A DNA stretch of 64,000 nt from Laburnicola sp. R22_1. Its lineage: Eukaryota; Ascomycota; Dothideomycetes; Pleosporales; Didymosphaeriaceae. The notes beneath the pieces were generated by a model. It did no database searches and had not been told where the DNA came from. It was given only the letters and a program-made list of their open reading frames with translations. The position numbers and the translations under genes were made by a program. The stretch covers positions 992,001 through 1,056,000 of the forward strand of contig JACONQ010000009.1 in the NCBI GenBank assembly GCA_014281115.1, given 5' to 3'. Of this stretch, positions 1 through 10,368 are shown piece by piece. Position 1 is the first letter of the stretch; the number at the start of each line of letters is the position of its first letter.

Positions 1-884
1 TCCTCATGCTCTGCAGTAAGACTTGCCGCCAGGTAATCCTCATGCCCTGTACTATGACTTACCGACACGTCTTCGGGTTGAGTGGATTGAGGTCCACTAG
101 AAACTTCCGTGTGCTGTGAACTAGAAGACTGAGAGAGCTCAGACGGTTTAGACGGTTTAGGAGTGAGATTTTCATCCAAATGCTCTTTACCAAGACTAGC
201 CAACGGGTCATGCCCTTCCACAGGCGGCGTCCGAAGCCAATCAATGATAAACTGTGCCGACAAAGTATCCAGGTCGAACAGCGTATGTACCGCCTCTTTC
301 GGGAAGTCGAGGAACTCGTGGAGCCCGTAGAACGTCAGCCACCCTCGTAGGAACCTATTGTGGGCCTGGAAACCAGGTAAGGAAAGTAGTGATCGATTCA
401 CCTGGAGCTTGCGTTTAGTCTTCTGTACCTGAGACATCCCCATGATCATATATTCGCCGAGTTGAGATCCGATGGGAAGCCAGAACAAAGGCGCTGCTCT
501 GACATCACCGCTCGCGAGCGTCTCCAATATGTCAATCCATATGAAATGCGGTTTCGTGGTTTGCACTGAGAATGTGATGGCGCGGACGTAATGTCTGGAA
601 TCAGAGAGTTCAGGGAGGGGTCCAAGTTTGAGGAACATCTGGCAGAGGTCCTTGTGGAGCTTCCAATCCTCTTCTTGACACTCGCGTGAGCAGTAGAGAG
701 GCCCGTCGCAGTGGTGGCAGCGTGAAGTTGCAGGCGATTTGCACCTCGTGCATGTGCGATCTACCTTCGGTGCGCGCTCGGTCCGTTCCAAGTTCTATGA
801 TCAAGTTAGCAAACGTCCCACACAGGTCGTGCGCATATATACGTAGTTCGGCTCCTTTGCCAAAAGGGGTTGAGAAGACTCCAT
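1..884 (-). CDS. MYND zinc-finger protein, 3' end cut by window edge
   Basis: Two exons are visible on the minus strand: 884-843 starts at ATG, then a 48-nt intron (842-795, GTATAT...CATAG, branch GCTAAC), then an exon open from 794 to the window edge. The zinc finger is near residues 29-60: CTRC, CHHC, CSREC and HKDLC, which is the C-x2-C...C-x3-C...H-x3-C pattern of MYND, usually a protein-interaction module. It is followed by a region with the phrase YVRAITF and an acidic, Ser-rich tail. The stop codon lies outside the window. The layout resembles the MYND gene at 6178-7107, so the two may be paralogues. Substrate and partners cannot be told from the sequence. The start is supported because splicing joins the ATG in phase 0 to the finger. 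Confidence 0.75.
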
Positions 885-1311
885 AGTCTCCTTGGTGGTG
901 GTGTGGTTGTTGTTGTAATCAAAAATCTGCGACGCTATAATTATTGAGTTGCCATTGTAAACGGTGAAGAGTCGAGATTATGTTTTGAGAGCTCTTGCCG
1001 TAAGAGCTGGCTACGACTTCTCAGAACCGGTCGAAGCCCACCGAGGGAGTCGTGCTTGACACTGTTGCTCCATTTTGTCCTAACTCGCTTTGGCTGATGA
1101 ACCGTACAACTGCAGAACAAAAGTTTGAGTTCATTTGGCCTTCGTATTGCCTATCGTGGGATAACGCATAGTACTCGAACATATCCCCTAGTCCTTAGTT
1201 TGCGCTATTGAGTTTTTTATGATCTGTGACGTGATTGGGGTGACTATAAACGGACATGATTGAACAAATTACATTCGCAACGCCAGTGTAAACCAGGGGA
1301 AAGCCCTCCAA
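885..1311. other. intergenic, between MYND gene and hydrolase
   Basis: This stretch holds the 5' flank of the MYND gene and the 3' flank of the hydrolase. I see no coding frame, RNA gene or repeat in it. Confidence 0.5.
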
Positions 1312-2612
1312 TCACAAAAATGTCTTCCAGACCGCCGCCTCAAACTCTTTAATGAGTACATTAGTCTTCTCGCCGCCCCATGGAATGACCTGCGTAGCAA
1401 AGAAACAGGCCAGACCCTTCTCACGATTAGCATTCCAGCAAAGGTTTGCCATCCCATGCCAACCGAGTGTGCCTTTCGGCTTGAAATACCCCTCGCGTTT
1501 GATGTCATGTGTCGATATAAACCCACCCAGTCCATGATTCGGGTTGACGCCTTCCATGCTATGGCCCACGAGCGGCGAGCACGCACCGTCCCACATAGAC
1601 TTCTGAAGCTTGCTACCCTCCTCGAACTGTGGCGTAAACATCATATCCATAGTCTCTTTCTTGAGGGTGACAGGTGAGTCCTTGAGCGTGTCGGACAAAA
1701 TGCGCATGTAGTCATCAACGGTAGAGAACATCCCAGCGCCACCACGCTCCGCCTCGGGCTCGTCCCAGATGGGGGTTTTACTCGCCACAAGCGTTCCGTC
1801 TTCCTTCCGCTCACTCATTTGCATAAGCTTCTTCGCCACTTCTGGTTTGCGGGAAAGATGCCAAGTCCAAGACTTGATGCCTAGCGGCTCAGCGATGTTG
1901 TGTGTGATATAGTCTTCAAACGCGGTCTTCGTAATTCGTTCCACAAGCACGCTCGCCCACTCAAGACTAGGGCCTGAGCAAATGGATGTTTGGTGAGCAA
2001 TGTTCATGTTCCCTCCGTGACATGCAGTCTGGGGTGACTCACCATAGTTCCAGGCTTCGCCCGCCTCAGCAATGCGAGGCATTGTGAAGGTTTCTATGCG
2101 ACCAGTAGACGGGAGCGGAGCGATCTCTCCGCGGGACCCGCGCCACATTGATAGGGTGGGGTTGAGGACTTCGTAGACTACGCCGCTCGAATGCGTCAAT
2201 AGTTGTCGAAGTGTGATAGGATTCGTCGCCTCGCGTAAGCTAAAGTCCTTCTCTCCACTTGCAGCAATTATCGGCTGAGTAGCCAGTTCCGGTAGGTGCA
2301 TATCCAAAGATTCGTCCAGAGTGATGAGGCCGCGCTCGACGCATTGCAGTGCCGCAATGGAAGTCACGAGTTTTGTGCAGGACGCTATCCAGTACACCTG
2401 GTCGGCCTCGAGGGGTAGCGCGCCGTCTACTACTCCGTTGAATCCAGCTACACGTTGATATATGATGGTACCTTGAATCGATCAGACTTAGGCCTTGGGG
2501 TGTAGTACAGTGCGAACGTACCATTTTTGTCGACAACGGCTACCGCAGCTCCAGGCACGCCATGCGAGCCTTGCTCAGTGGCCTTGGAGAGCAGGGATTC
2601 GAACCGCTCCAT
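1312..2612 (-). CDS. serine beta-lactamase-like / transesterase family protein
   Basis: Three exons: 2612-2522, 2471-2043 and 1973-1312. Introns are 2521-2472 (GTACGT...CAAG) and 2042-1974 (GTGAGT...CTCAG). The second intron is 69 nt, a multiple of three, so an unspliced frame also stays open, but only splicing gives the family-like NYGPSLEWAS. Visible motifs are the active-site SCTK (S-x-x-K) near residue 60, a Tyr in WNYGPS, and GWHGMAN near the C-terminus. Length is about 370 aa. These are features of class C beta-lactamase/esterase-fold enzymes, which in fungi include LovD-like acyltransferases and EstB-like esterases. No biosynthetic cluster surrounds it, so the substrate is unknown. No signal peptide is visible, so it is probably cytosolic. 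Confidence 0.82.
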
Positions 2613-3437
2613 GCTATACGAGGATTTGGTCTGGAGAGTGGGCTGTTACAAGGTGCGAAGGATTCGAGGGCGGGTTGAGGGTTCGCGGGCCACGCCTGCC
2701 TTTTATGCTGGCTGCCAAGAAGGTGTGCGCCAAGAAGGGGTAGGTACAGTTAGCTATAATTAGCAAGACTTACAGATTTACTATATATAACTGTTGCTAG
2801 GAGAGCAGAGCTCAGCTGCGGGAGCGGCACCGCTGAATAGGAAATCGCAAGCAGGTTCTTTGGTTTATAGCCTGTCCCTCTCGCCTGTTGAGGCACACAA
2901 AGAATGAATCGAGCTTTGCATCGATAGCTCGGGAAGAACATAGACGCGAGACACTTTCGTACGCCACCCGGATTACGGAGGTGTAACAGTTGCGGCCAAA
3001 CAAAAGACGGCGAACCACAACCTTGGGAACGACAGGTGATTACATTTGTAATCTTGCCATATTAACACGCTACGTCAACACTCGCTCCCTGCAAGCCAAG
3101 GTATGCACGTAGATCCTCGTTCTGATAGCCAGGAACCGTGGCGTAGTGTGGCCCTGCGCGACATCTAACGGTCGCTACCGGACTGGAATATCGGAGGTTT
3201 GTCGGGCGGCCGCTCTGGGTGGCGCTGGCGTGGACCGCGCAACGATTTCGCCGTCTTGCCAGGGCTGCACAGGCGGCCAAAATACGACGTACACCTAGCG
3301 AGCATTGCATTGCATGGTGAACCAGCAAACGTTGTTCATGTTGTGTAGCTGAGCTGAGTGGGGTGGATGCAGCGTGGGTTGCTCTAGTGTCACACTGCAC
3401 ACTGGTGCAAGAACGAGCCGCTAACCTGATCCGGAGG
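2613..3437. other. intergenic
   Basis: About 0.8 kb between two genes that both lie on the minus strand. Frames in it are short with no recognisable domain; nothing supported. Confidence 0.4.
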
Positions 3438-4276
3438 TCACGCCGGATTTTGAGCGGCATGGAATTCGGCCTGTCGGTTTGCGCAGGCCTGGTATATACT
3501 TCGGGGCCCCGAGCTTGGGTAGCTGAGCTGGGCTGTGGCGAACGTCGTGATCAGAGTCGAATCGTTTACGGATCCGATGTCCAGGTCCGCGTCCCTAGAA
3601 CGCGATGATGCCGTAGACGATTGATGCTGCTGATGATTAGGACAATTCACCTCGACGCCGGAGTGACTGGTGCTCCTGTGGGCAGCTTTGCGACGCTCGT
3701 TCTTGACCTGCAGCAATCGCAGTTCCGGTCCCAGGCATGTGGTGTTGATGGCTGCGTCGTAGGTAGACCAGAGACGACGGATGTGATCTGGCATCTCGCC
3801 CTCCTGCTTTACCACACCCGTGTCGAGTGCCGCTTGAAGAAGTGCTTCGACGTCCATGGAGAGATCGGAGAGGACTTGCAGCACATCGTCGCATCGTCTC
3901 CGCTCCGATGCTGAAGCGCTGTCTTTGCGCTTCTGATATGCACGCTGGGCCTCACGCACTTGTGCCCTACGTTTCTGAGCTAATTAGCTATCCTGCACCA
4001 TGTCTAGGGCTTCGCTGAGAATGGTACCTCGACGGCGCTCTCGTCTCGTGGCGTGTTCACGCGCGGCCTGCCCCGTCCCCGACGCGTCGGCTCCGAGTTC
4101 GTGTCCAGTGTGCTGCTGCTGTCCGAGGCCGTGGGCAAGCTATCATTCACATTGGAAGAAGCATTCAGGTCCGTCTCGCCCACCATGGGATGCAGCCAAC
4201 TGCCGTACCCGAGGCCATAGCCGGCGTGCACAATCTCCTCATCACTTTGCGGCTTGGTCGCGAGAAACGCGTACAT
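3438..4276 (-). CDS. bZIP-type transcription factor
   Basis: Exon 1 runs 4276-4028 and exon 2 runs 3974-3438, with a 53-nt intron (4027-3975, GTACCA...CTCAG, branch GCTAAT). Splicing creates the basic region: RRGRGRPR followed by KRRAQVREAQRAYQKRKD (about residues 70-101), then a helical stretch with Leu at heptad-like spacing. This R-x3-Q-x-A-x2-x-RKx arrangement is typical of fungal bZIP regulators. The start is the first ATG (MYAFLATKP); a codon six positions upstream is TTG, not ATG. Predicted length is about 261 aa, ending in HAAQNPA. The C-terminal half has no domain I recognise. Target genes are unknown; the neighbouring methyltransferase relic and hydrolase are not obviously linked to it. 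Confidence 0.72.
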
Positions 4277-4811
4277 GGTAACTCTTTCACACAAACCGAC
4301 GTTGGATAAATGGCAGAGTGCGGGAGAGGTAATACTGGTGGCCGCCTAGAGGAGAGGAGAGAGGCAATGGTACAGTAAGATCAGAAAATCAAGCAAATCA
4401 GCCCTGCGCACAGGCCAGCGCGTTATTATTACTCCTCACCACCTGCGCCCATCTCCTCGTGCATTTGCCCGTCGGACCAACGTCAGACGGCCCACCATAC
4501 ACGTCGGCAACATCCCGCGTACTCTGGTCCTCTGGGAGGCCTTCCTTTAGTACGGGCCCATCACCGCCCGCCGTCGGCGCAGGATGAAGGAACTCGTCAT
4601 CACGAGCAAGCCACCAACCCCAAAAGCCCTGCTAATGTAGCAGTTGCCTGCAATGCATTGGAGCTCTATCTCCGTGTCTCAATACACGCCGTGGTACTAG
4701 CACCGCGCCCACCCGTTTCTGTTCCGTACTCCGACGGCGCCCCCAATAATTCTTATCGTATCCGAAAGCTTGTCTTACATGCCGACTTCCATCCTCACTA
4801 GCTCCTCCACA
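4277..4811. other. intergenic
   Basis: Upstream flank of the bZIP gene and downstream flank of the methyltransferase relic. No convincing frame or repeat. Confidence 0.4.
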
Positions 4812-5735
4812 CTACGGCTTTACAGCGCGCACCGATATGTAGCACCCATCTCCCCAGTTTAACCAAGTTTCGACCGCGGCCATGACGTTGACGAACTTGT
4901 GCTGCATCTCAAGGAGTTGCAATAGCCGGCATGGGATATAACTAACCACGCCAAAGAAGCACCATAAAGGCAACACCTCGTCGGTCAAGTCTTCCAGCGA
5001 AAAGTTCGAGAACCCCGCATCGACAATCAGCTTCTCATATCCACCTTGCTCGAGCGTGTTCTGGCAATGCGACAGCCGGAGTACGTCTTGCAACGCCTTC
5101 GAATCGCGATTGAAGTCGGCTTCGTGAAGCACTAGCACACCGCCCGGTCGTAGGAGTCGGTAAAAGTTGGCGGCACTGCCGCAGAATTGTTCGCATGCAC
5201 AAATGTTTCCATCGTGTAAATGCCATCGAAGTATCCGTCTTGGAACGCTCCGAGGTCGTGGTAGTCGGCGTAGTCTACCGCGACCTTCTCCTGCAGCCCG
5301 TACTTCTCCACATTCCAGCGCGCATCGGCAAAGTGATGTGGGGTTATGTCAATCCCTTGTACCTTCAAGCCCTTCCGCGCCATGAACATGGCGACATATC
5401 CAGAACCTGCTCTGGAATCGAGCACGCGCGAACCCAGCTTGAGGTCCAGTCGAGTGTAGAGCTTCTCCTCCATCGCTCTCTGGGTGGACGAGATCGGGAA
5501 CGGGGACCACTTGCCCTTCTGGTAAGAGTCCGCAATGCCTGGATGCAATGTTAGCGCACGCTTGCGCTTTTCGCCAAGTCGGCATGTCCATTGAGTTGCC
5601 CTTCGACCCCAAAAGCATGGTGCATGCAGCCTCTGGATCGAACCTTGAAGGGAGGCAGGCTAGGGTTTACTCACCTCGTGTTGCTTAGAAGTAACCAGTA
5701 CCCAACCCTCGATTCCCAAGATCCTAGGATGGGTC
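4812..5735 (-). pseudogene. decayed SAM-dependent methyltransferase (sterol-methyltransferase-like)
   Basis: Pieces of one methyltransferase lie in different frames. An upstream piece near 5715-5673 reads RVGYWLLLSNTR before a GTGAGT donor. The main piece (about 5548-5160) holds the SAM-binding region SRAGSGYVA and ITPHHFADARWNV, and YFDGIYTMETFVHA. The last piece (about 5170-4812) begins ANFYRLLRPGGVLVLHEADF. The main and last pieces are one frame apart near 5160 with no room for an intron. The 5' piece does not splice in frame to the main piece, and no ATG precedes it. The usual first Gly of the SAM loop is Arg. I infer a gene of the sterol C24-methyltransferase-like superfamily that has lost function. 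A sequencing error could explain one break but not all. Confidence 0.68.
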
Positions 5736-6177
5736 AGCAAAGCCAAGTTTATTGGGTAGACCGCTGCTAGTGACAAGGATGGCGGTTTATCTGACGTTGT
5801 ATCAGGTGGAATTAAACTGAAATGTCGATGCTAAAGGACTCCTGTGTGGGTCAACGACCTACGTGCGAGCAAAGCGTCTTGCATTCTTTTCACTTTCACT
5901 CTCACTTTCACCTTTACATTCAATGGTAAGAGAAGATTGCGTCGCGCGGTCAGCAGGACACGCCTGGTATAAAACAAAAGGCCCGGGGGCAAACTTCAGG
6001 GCAAACTTCAGCATCACCTCATCCCACGCCCACTCCCTCTCTACGCACACCAACAAGACCGCCCTCAACGTGGTTACATCTTCGAACAATATACAAATGT
6101 ATTTATATCCTTTGGAATGCATCTAGTATTTTGTTCGACCGCTAACGTCCACTTTACAGACGCAGATTTCAATTACC
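5736..6177. promoter_or_regulatory. 5' flank of MYND gene
   Basis: No gene is supported here. It contains a run of CTTTCACTTT-like pyrimidine repeats (about 5888-5915). A short out-of-frame upstream ATG occurs at 6117, which would make a small upstream frame overlapping the main start. Confidence 0.35.
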
Positions 6178-7107
6178 ATGGCGGCCACTGCGCCAACACC
6201 TCCACCATGCGGCACCTGCAGAGCCGACGCATTGTTCTACTGTATCGGCTGTGGCAACATGCCATACTGCAGCTTCGCCTGTCAAGCGCTCGACAAGGCC
6301 CTGCACAACAGCCTATGTGCCTCCTACAAGGCCCTCCAGAACCGTCCAAGCGACAATCATTACCGAGCAATCCACATCCCAGGCTCCCACGGCAACCCCT
6401 ACTTCCTCTGGCTCGAGTTCAAAAGATGCGAAGACGGACGCTTTGTCTCCAGCGACAATCTAATTGAATATCTCGGACCACGCCCGCGCCCACGGCCCCC
6501 ATTCCCGTTCCTCACCATGACGAAACTGCAGCCACGTCGTAAGCTCACACAGTATATCCACGTCTACCACCAGGACGCCTCGCCGATGATGTCCATGCCG
6601 AACCAATTTCTCGTCCCGCTGATCGGAGAGCAAAATGCCGCTTGTTGGCGCGGCTCGCTTCTCGCTCAAGGCATCGGCATTGCCACCGGCGACGAGCTTC
6701 CAGACCAGGCGGATGGTACCAGCATGCCTCTGGATCTGGACACGACATCGCTTCCTGCTATCGTCTCTCACATGAAGGGCATCGCACAGTGTAGGGCGGC
6801 TATTACCGGTGTCTACGCTGACCGTCCGTCACAACATCGCATTGGGCGTTTGCCGACTATCATCGGTTCCAGCGCGGATGGGAGCGTGTCTCTCGTTGGG
6901 ACTACTGTTTCGGGAGCTATGCTGGGAGTTTCTTTGGATGAGGGCCAGCAGACGTGCTTGGTGCCTCCGCGGGCTCAGGCCGGGCTGAATAAGGCGTGGA
7001 GAGTGAGGGTTGGGGATGAGGAGGTTCATTTGGGGTTTTTGGAGGTGGGGGAGATGGATGGTCTTTCGGGGGAGAAGTTCTTGGCTATGGGGGATTTGCA
7101 GACCTGA
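6178..7107 (+). CDS. MYND zinc-finger protein
   Basis: Single exon, 309 codons. The start has a favourable context (ACCATGG). The finger is at residues 11-48: CGTC, CIGC, CSFAC and HNSLC, giving the complete C-x2-C, C-x2-C, C-x3-C, H-x3-C set of MYND. After it comes HYRAIHIPG, a proline/arginine-rich stretch PRPRPRPP, and a C-terminal half with no known domain. MYND proteins of this kind act as protein-interaction adaptors; no SET domain is present, so it is not a SMYD methyltransferase. Its order of elements (finger, then YRAI/YVRAI phrase) parallels the MYND gene at the left edge. Codon use matches the neighbours, and the 3' end is purine-rich. Confidence 0.78.
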   Translation: MAATAPTPPPCGTCRADALFYCIGCGNMPYCSFACQALDKALHNSLCASYKALQNRPSDNHYRAIHIPGSHGNPYFLWLEFKRCEDGRFVSSDNLIEYLGPRPRPRPPFPFLTMTKLQPRRKLTQYIHVYHQDASPMMSMPNQFLVPLIGEQNAACWRGSLLAQGIGIATGDELPDQADGTSMPLDLDTTSLPAIVSHMKGIAQCRAAITGVYADRPSQHRIGRLPTIIGSSADGSVSLVGTTVSGAMLGVSLDEGQQTCLVPPRAQAGLNKAWRVRVGDEEVHLGFLEVGEMDGLSGEKFLAMGDLQT

Positions 7108-7399
7108 TTTCATTGGGAAGGAGTTGTGGCTTCTAGCTGGAGCGTGGAGTAGCTGGAAGATTGAGGCTGGAAAAACGTGTGTGTGTCTACACATATTGGG
7201 CTTTTATCCTACTTGTCTTTCTAGCCTACTGCTATGAAATGCAATGGCATGCCTTCCACCCCGCCCGACCACAGAAAATGTGCATAATCTCATGACAACA
7301 TGATACACGAAGTAAGTACCAGTTCCTATGATTCAACTCCACACATGCAATCCCACAATCCCTTATCTACATCCCCACACGGGCATCGTGATCTCAAAG

Positions 7400-8601
7400 C
7401 TACGCGCCCGGCCTCCGTCCATAGACAAAGTAAAAAGGAATGTAAAGATGCAAGCTCCTATCATGCACCTCACTCAGCACCTTTGCCGTTATAACTCTGC
7501 ACTCCGCCTCGCTCCAGCCGAGGACCTTGCCGATGAAGCCTAGCGTGTAGGGCTCGATGCCTGTAGGCGTAGATACGTGAGCCTAGGCTTACCACGGCGC
7601 TCTCGAGCGGGACGTACCTATCGACACGTTCTGGCGCTGATAGCGACCAATCTCTTTCATCTTGGGGTCTTTGGGCCACGGACCAATAGGGACCTAGGTG
7701 TGCAGGGCGTTAGCTAGGTCGCTCGCTCGCTCGCTTATCTGCAGGGCGGCATGGAGGATGGAGAGGCAAAATGTCGTGCATAATAATAGTAGGATGGACG
7801 TGCCTTGACTATGCGCTCGTGGACGTTGACGAAGCCTGCGTTCAACAGCCGCTCTTTGAGCGTATGTCCTATCTTTATTTCCTTTCTGAACTGGGCAGCC
7901 GCATCGTTGCATAGTTGCTGCCACTGCATGATGTTCACAGCGCGATCGATGGTGTCGTCGTCGCTCTGGATCCATGCCATGGGCTCCTGGAACTCGACCC
8001 AGCCGCCCGGCAGTACGTGAGCGAAGCATCGCGTGCAGAGGCGGTCCCAGTCGTTGATGGCGCCCGAGAGGCCGCGCGCATGGATGAGGTCGAAGCGCTC
8101 GTGCGGCGCATACACCCAGTCGCTCTCTGCGTCGTCGATGTAGAACTTCACGTTGGGGGGCACCCAGCGGGGCTGGATGGGCGACAGGTCGGTCCCGAGC
8201 ACGTCGGCGCCGGGGTCCTCGTCGCCAAGGTCGATGGCCCAGATGCCCGTGCCGGTGCCGAGGTCGAGCACGCGCTGCGGCGGCGCGGCCAGCGGCGCAT
8301 CGTACAGCTTGCCGCCCAGCAGGAGGCACCAGATGTGGTGCAGCAGGTCCAGCCGGTCCTGCTCCTCGTCGTCGTTGGGCAGCAGGTATTGGCCGCTGCG
8401 GTAGGCGTGGTAGCGCCGCCCGTTGGAGTACTCGTAGTTGAGAATGGACGAGGCCAGCGACGTGCTGGTCTGGGAGAGGCCGTCAAAGGCAGAGTCAGCG
8501 TCCGAGTCGGAGGCTGGCGCCGTGTCGGGTTCGAGGGTGGCGGCCGCGGCATCGTCTGGCGCGGCCGTTGGTGGCGGCGGCCCGCTTGCACCGGTGGCCA
8601 T
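7400..8601 (-). CDS. LaeA-like SAM-dependent methyltransferase
   Basis: Three exons: 8601-7804, 7693-7618 and 7560-7400, 344 aa. Motif I VLDLGTGTG (residues 111-119) is followed by the acidic DLSPIQP and the LPGGWVEFQE post-motif. The last exons supply VPIGPWPKDPKMKEIGRY and a C-terminal helix ending YGRRPGA. This arrangement is that of LaeA/Llm-type fungal methyltransferases, nuclear or cytosolic proteins often tied to secondary metabolism and development. Intron 1 (7803-7694) begins GCACGT and ends CTAG, so it is a GC-AG intron; using it restores the conserved K-VPIGPWPKD junction. Intron 2 (7617-7561) is GT-AG. The N-terminal 50 residues are Ala/Asp-rich and disordered. It is divergent from a P450 relic 372 bp away. 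It need not be LaeA itself, since fungi have many paralogues. Confidence 0.85.
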
Positions 8602-8973
8602 GGCGCGTCGAGGGTGCCGATAGCCTTGTACACAGTTAGGTAGCTTTGTACATACTACACCAGACTACGCCGTACGTACAAAGAGTCGTCGGTCGAGTAA
8701 CAATGGCCGGAGGGCGCACCGGCGGGTGTCGGCTGGTGTGGGGTGCTTAAAATCGTCTCTCGGTCGTGGCCTCGTCCGCGCTACTTGTATTGAAAATCGG
8801 CTATATGAAATCTGCCAAAACGAGAACAACATACATACACGATACCGCACATATGCCCCAATACGGTATACACAGGTATCGATCATACAACCCCACACCC
8901 AGGCCGCTTACGCCGCACCCCAGCATAGACAAGTCCGCCATTCGCGCGATAGCGGTAGCCACCGTGTGACAAA
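8602..8973. promoter_or_regulatory. shared divergent promoter region
   Basis: 372 bp separate the start codons of the LaeA-like methyltransferase (minus) and the P450 relic (plus), so both genes must have used this interval. No specific operator could be recognised. Confidence 0.45.
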
Positions 8974-10368
8974 ATGCGCCGCCTGTCCGCTGGCTACTCC
9001 AGCATCAGAGCGCGTCATGACTCACAGCAGTGTGTCGCAGTCGTCACCATCGGCACCCTCGTCGCCTACTGGGTCGGCTTGGTGCTCTACCGTCTGATCT
9101 GACATCCGCTCGCCAAGTTCCCTGGCCTGCGCTTCGCCGCCGTGACATCGTGGTATGAGGCCTACTACGAGATCGTCCTCAGCGGACAGTATTCAAAGAA
9201 GATTTCGCAGTTGCACGACATATATGGTGCGTGGAGCTTCAATGGCACTGCCGCTGCGCGGGACAAAAGCTCGAGCACATTGAGTCTTTGTATCGCCTAC
9301 CCAACGTAGAGTAACATACAGTAAATTGCTACGCAGTTCCCCGCAATCTACCCAGTGAGTGATCTAGAGCGATGGTGCGGGTAGATATCATTGACTGATT
9401 TTCTGTAGATCATGAATTCCATACCCGACTCTCTTACTAACTGGCTACTCCCCGCCGCAAAGCCACTGTTAGACTTCAAGCGCGTAAGCTTCCCATTTCC
9501 GCCCGAAGACCAACACCTCTAACCCGACCTAGGACCAGAGAGACATCGTCGCACGCACACTACGCGGCGAAGAAGTAAAATCCAATGACGCAACGAAAAC
9601 CATCTCCCAAGAAATCCTCTCCTCCAAGCAACTCCGCCCGGAAGACAAATCGCAGAAGCGACTCGAAGACGAAGCCCAAATCGTCGTAGGCGGCGGCGTC
9701 GAGACAACCGCCTTCGCCATCCTCATCGCCTCCTTCCACATCATCAACAGCCCGCAAATCTACGAGCGCCTGCACGCCGACCTCGTCAAAGCGTTTCCTA
9801 ACCGTGCAGCTGTGGAACTCCAACCGCTTGAGCAGATGCCGTATCTGAGAGCTTGCATTATGGAGGCAGTGCGGTTAGCCTATGGTCTCAGTGCCCGCAA
9901 CCCGCGGACGCACGACAAACCGATCAGGTACAAGGAGTGGGTCATCCCAGCTGGGACGTGCTTGTCGATGAGCATCCCTGATATGAGCCACGACGAGGAG
10001 ATATTCCCCCAGTCGAGAGAATTCATTCCTGAGCGCTGGCTGGGCGAGCCCAAGACGAGCGATGGCATTCCGTTGGAAAGGTTCATGGTTTCTTTTGGGC
10101 GTGGGACGCGGTCTTGTTTGGGGATTACGTGAGTGTCCGATTGATTGATTGCCTTTGACTTTAGCGTATCTGGAGCATTTGCTAATGGGTGAACAGCTTG
10201 GCTTGGACGGAACTCTACCTTACGCTGGGTACTATGTTTCGCCGCTTTAAGTTTGAGCTGTTTGAAGTGGACGTCGCGGATGTGGAGATGGCTCATGATT
10301 TCTTTATTCCGGTTACTAGGCTGGATTCAAAGGGTGTGAGGGTATTTGTTACCTCGGCGACTGACTAG
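8974..10368 (+). pseudogene. cytochrome P450 relic with in-frame stop and internal deletion
   Basis: The 5' exon (8974-9226) reads through a membrane anchor, then TGA at 9100-9102, then HPLAKFPGLR in the same frame. Fungal P450s often have Trp or Phe before HPLAKFPG, so TGG to TGA is likely. Later exons are 9337-9354, 9409-9483 (MNSIPDSLTNW), 9533-10128 and 10197-10368. They carry the I-helix GGGVETTA, K-helix EAVR, PERW and the haem motif FGRGTRSCLG. The part between LHDIYG and MNSIPD, normally well over 100 residues covering helices B to F, is missing; only ~110 nt of non-coding DNA lies there. The remaining protein resembles CYP families near trichodiene-oxygenase-like P450s. The intact haem end and clean introns suggest fairly recent loss. 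Confidence 0.8.

Noticed and set aside
2594..2607. GGTTCGAATCC-like tRNA B-box on the minus strand
   Set aside because: It lies in the first exon of the hydrolase gene (MERFES), and no A-box or cloverleaf could be built around it.
5863..6126. Overlapping 87-codon frames on both strands
   Set aside because: Repetitive CTTTCACTTT DNA gives Ser/Leu and Ser/Glu strings on opposite strands; chance.
7915..8643. 242-codon plus-strand frame
   Set aside because: Antisense shadow of the LaeA-like methyltransferase exon; Val/Arg/Gly-biased without a domain.
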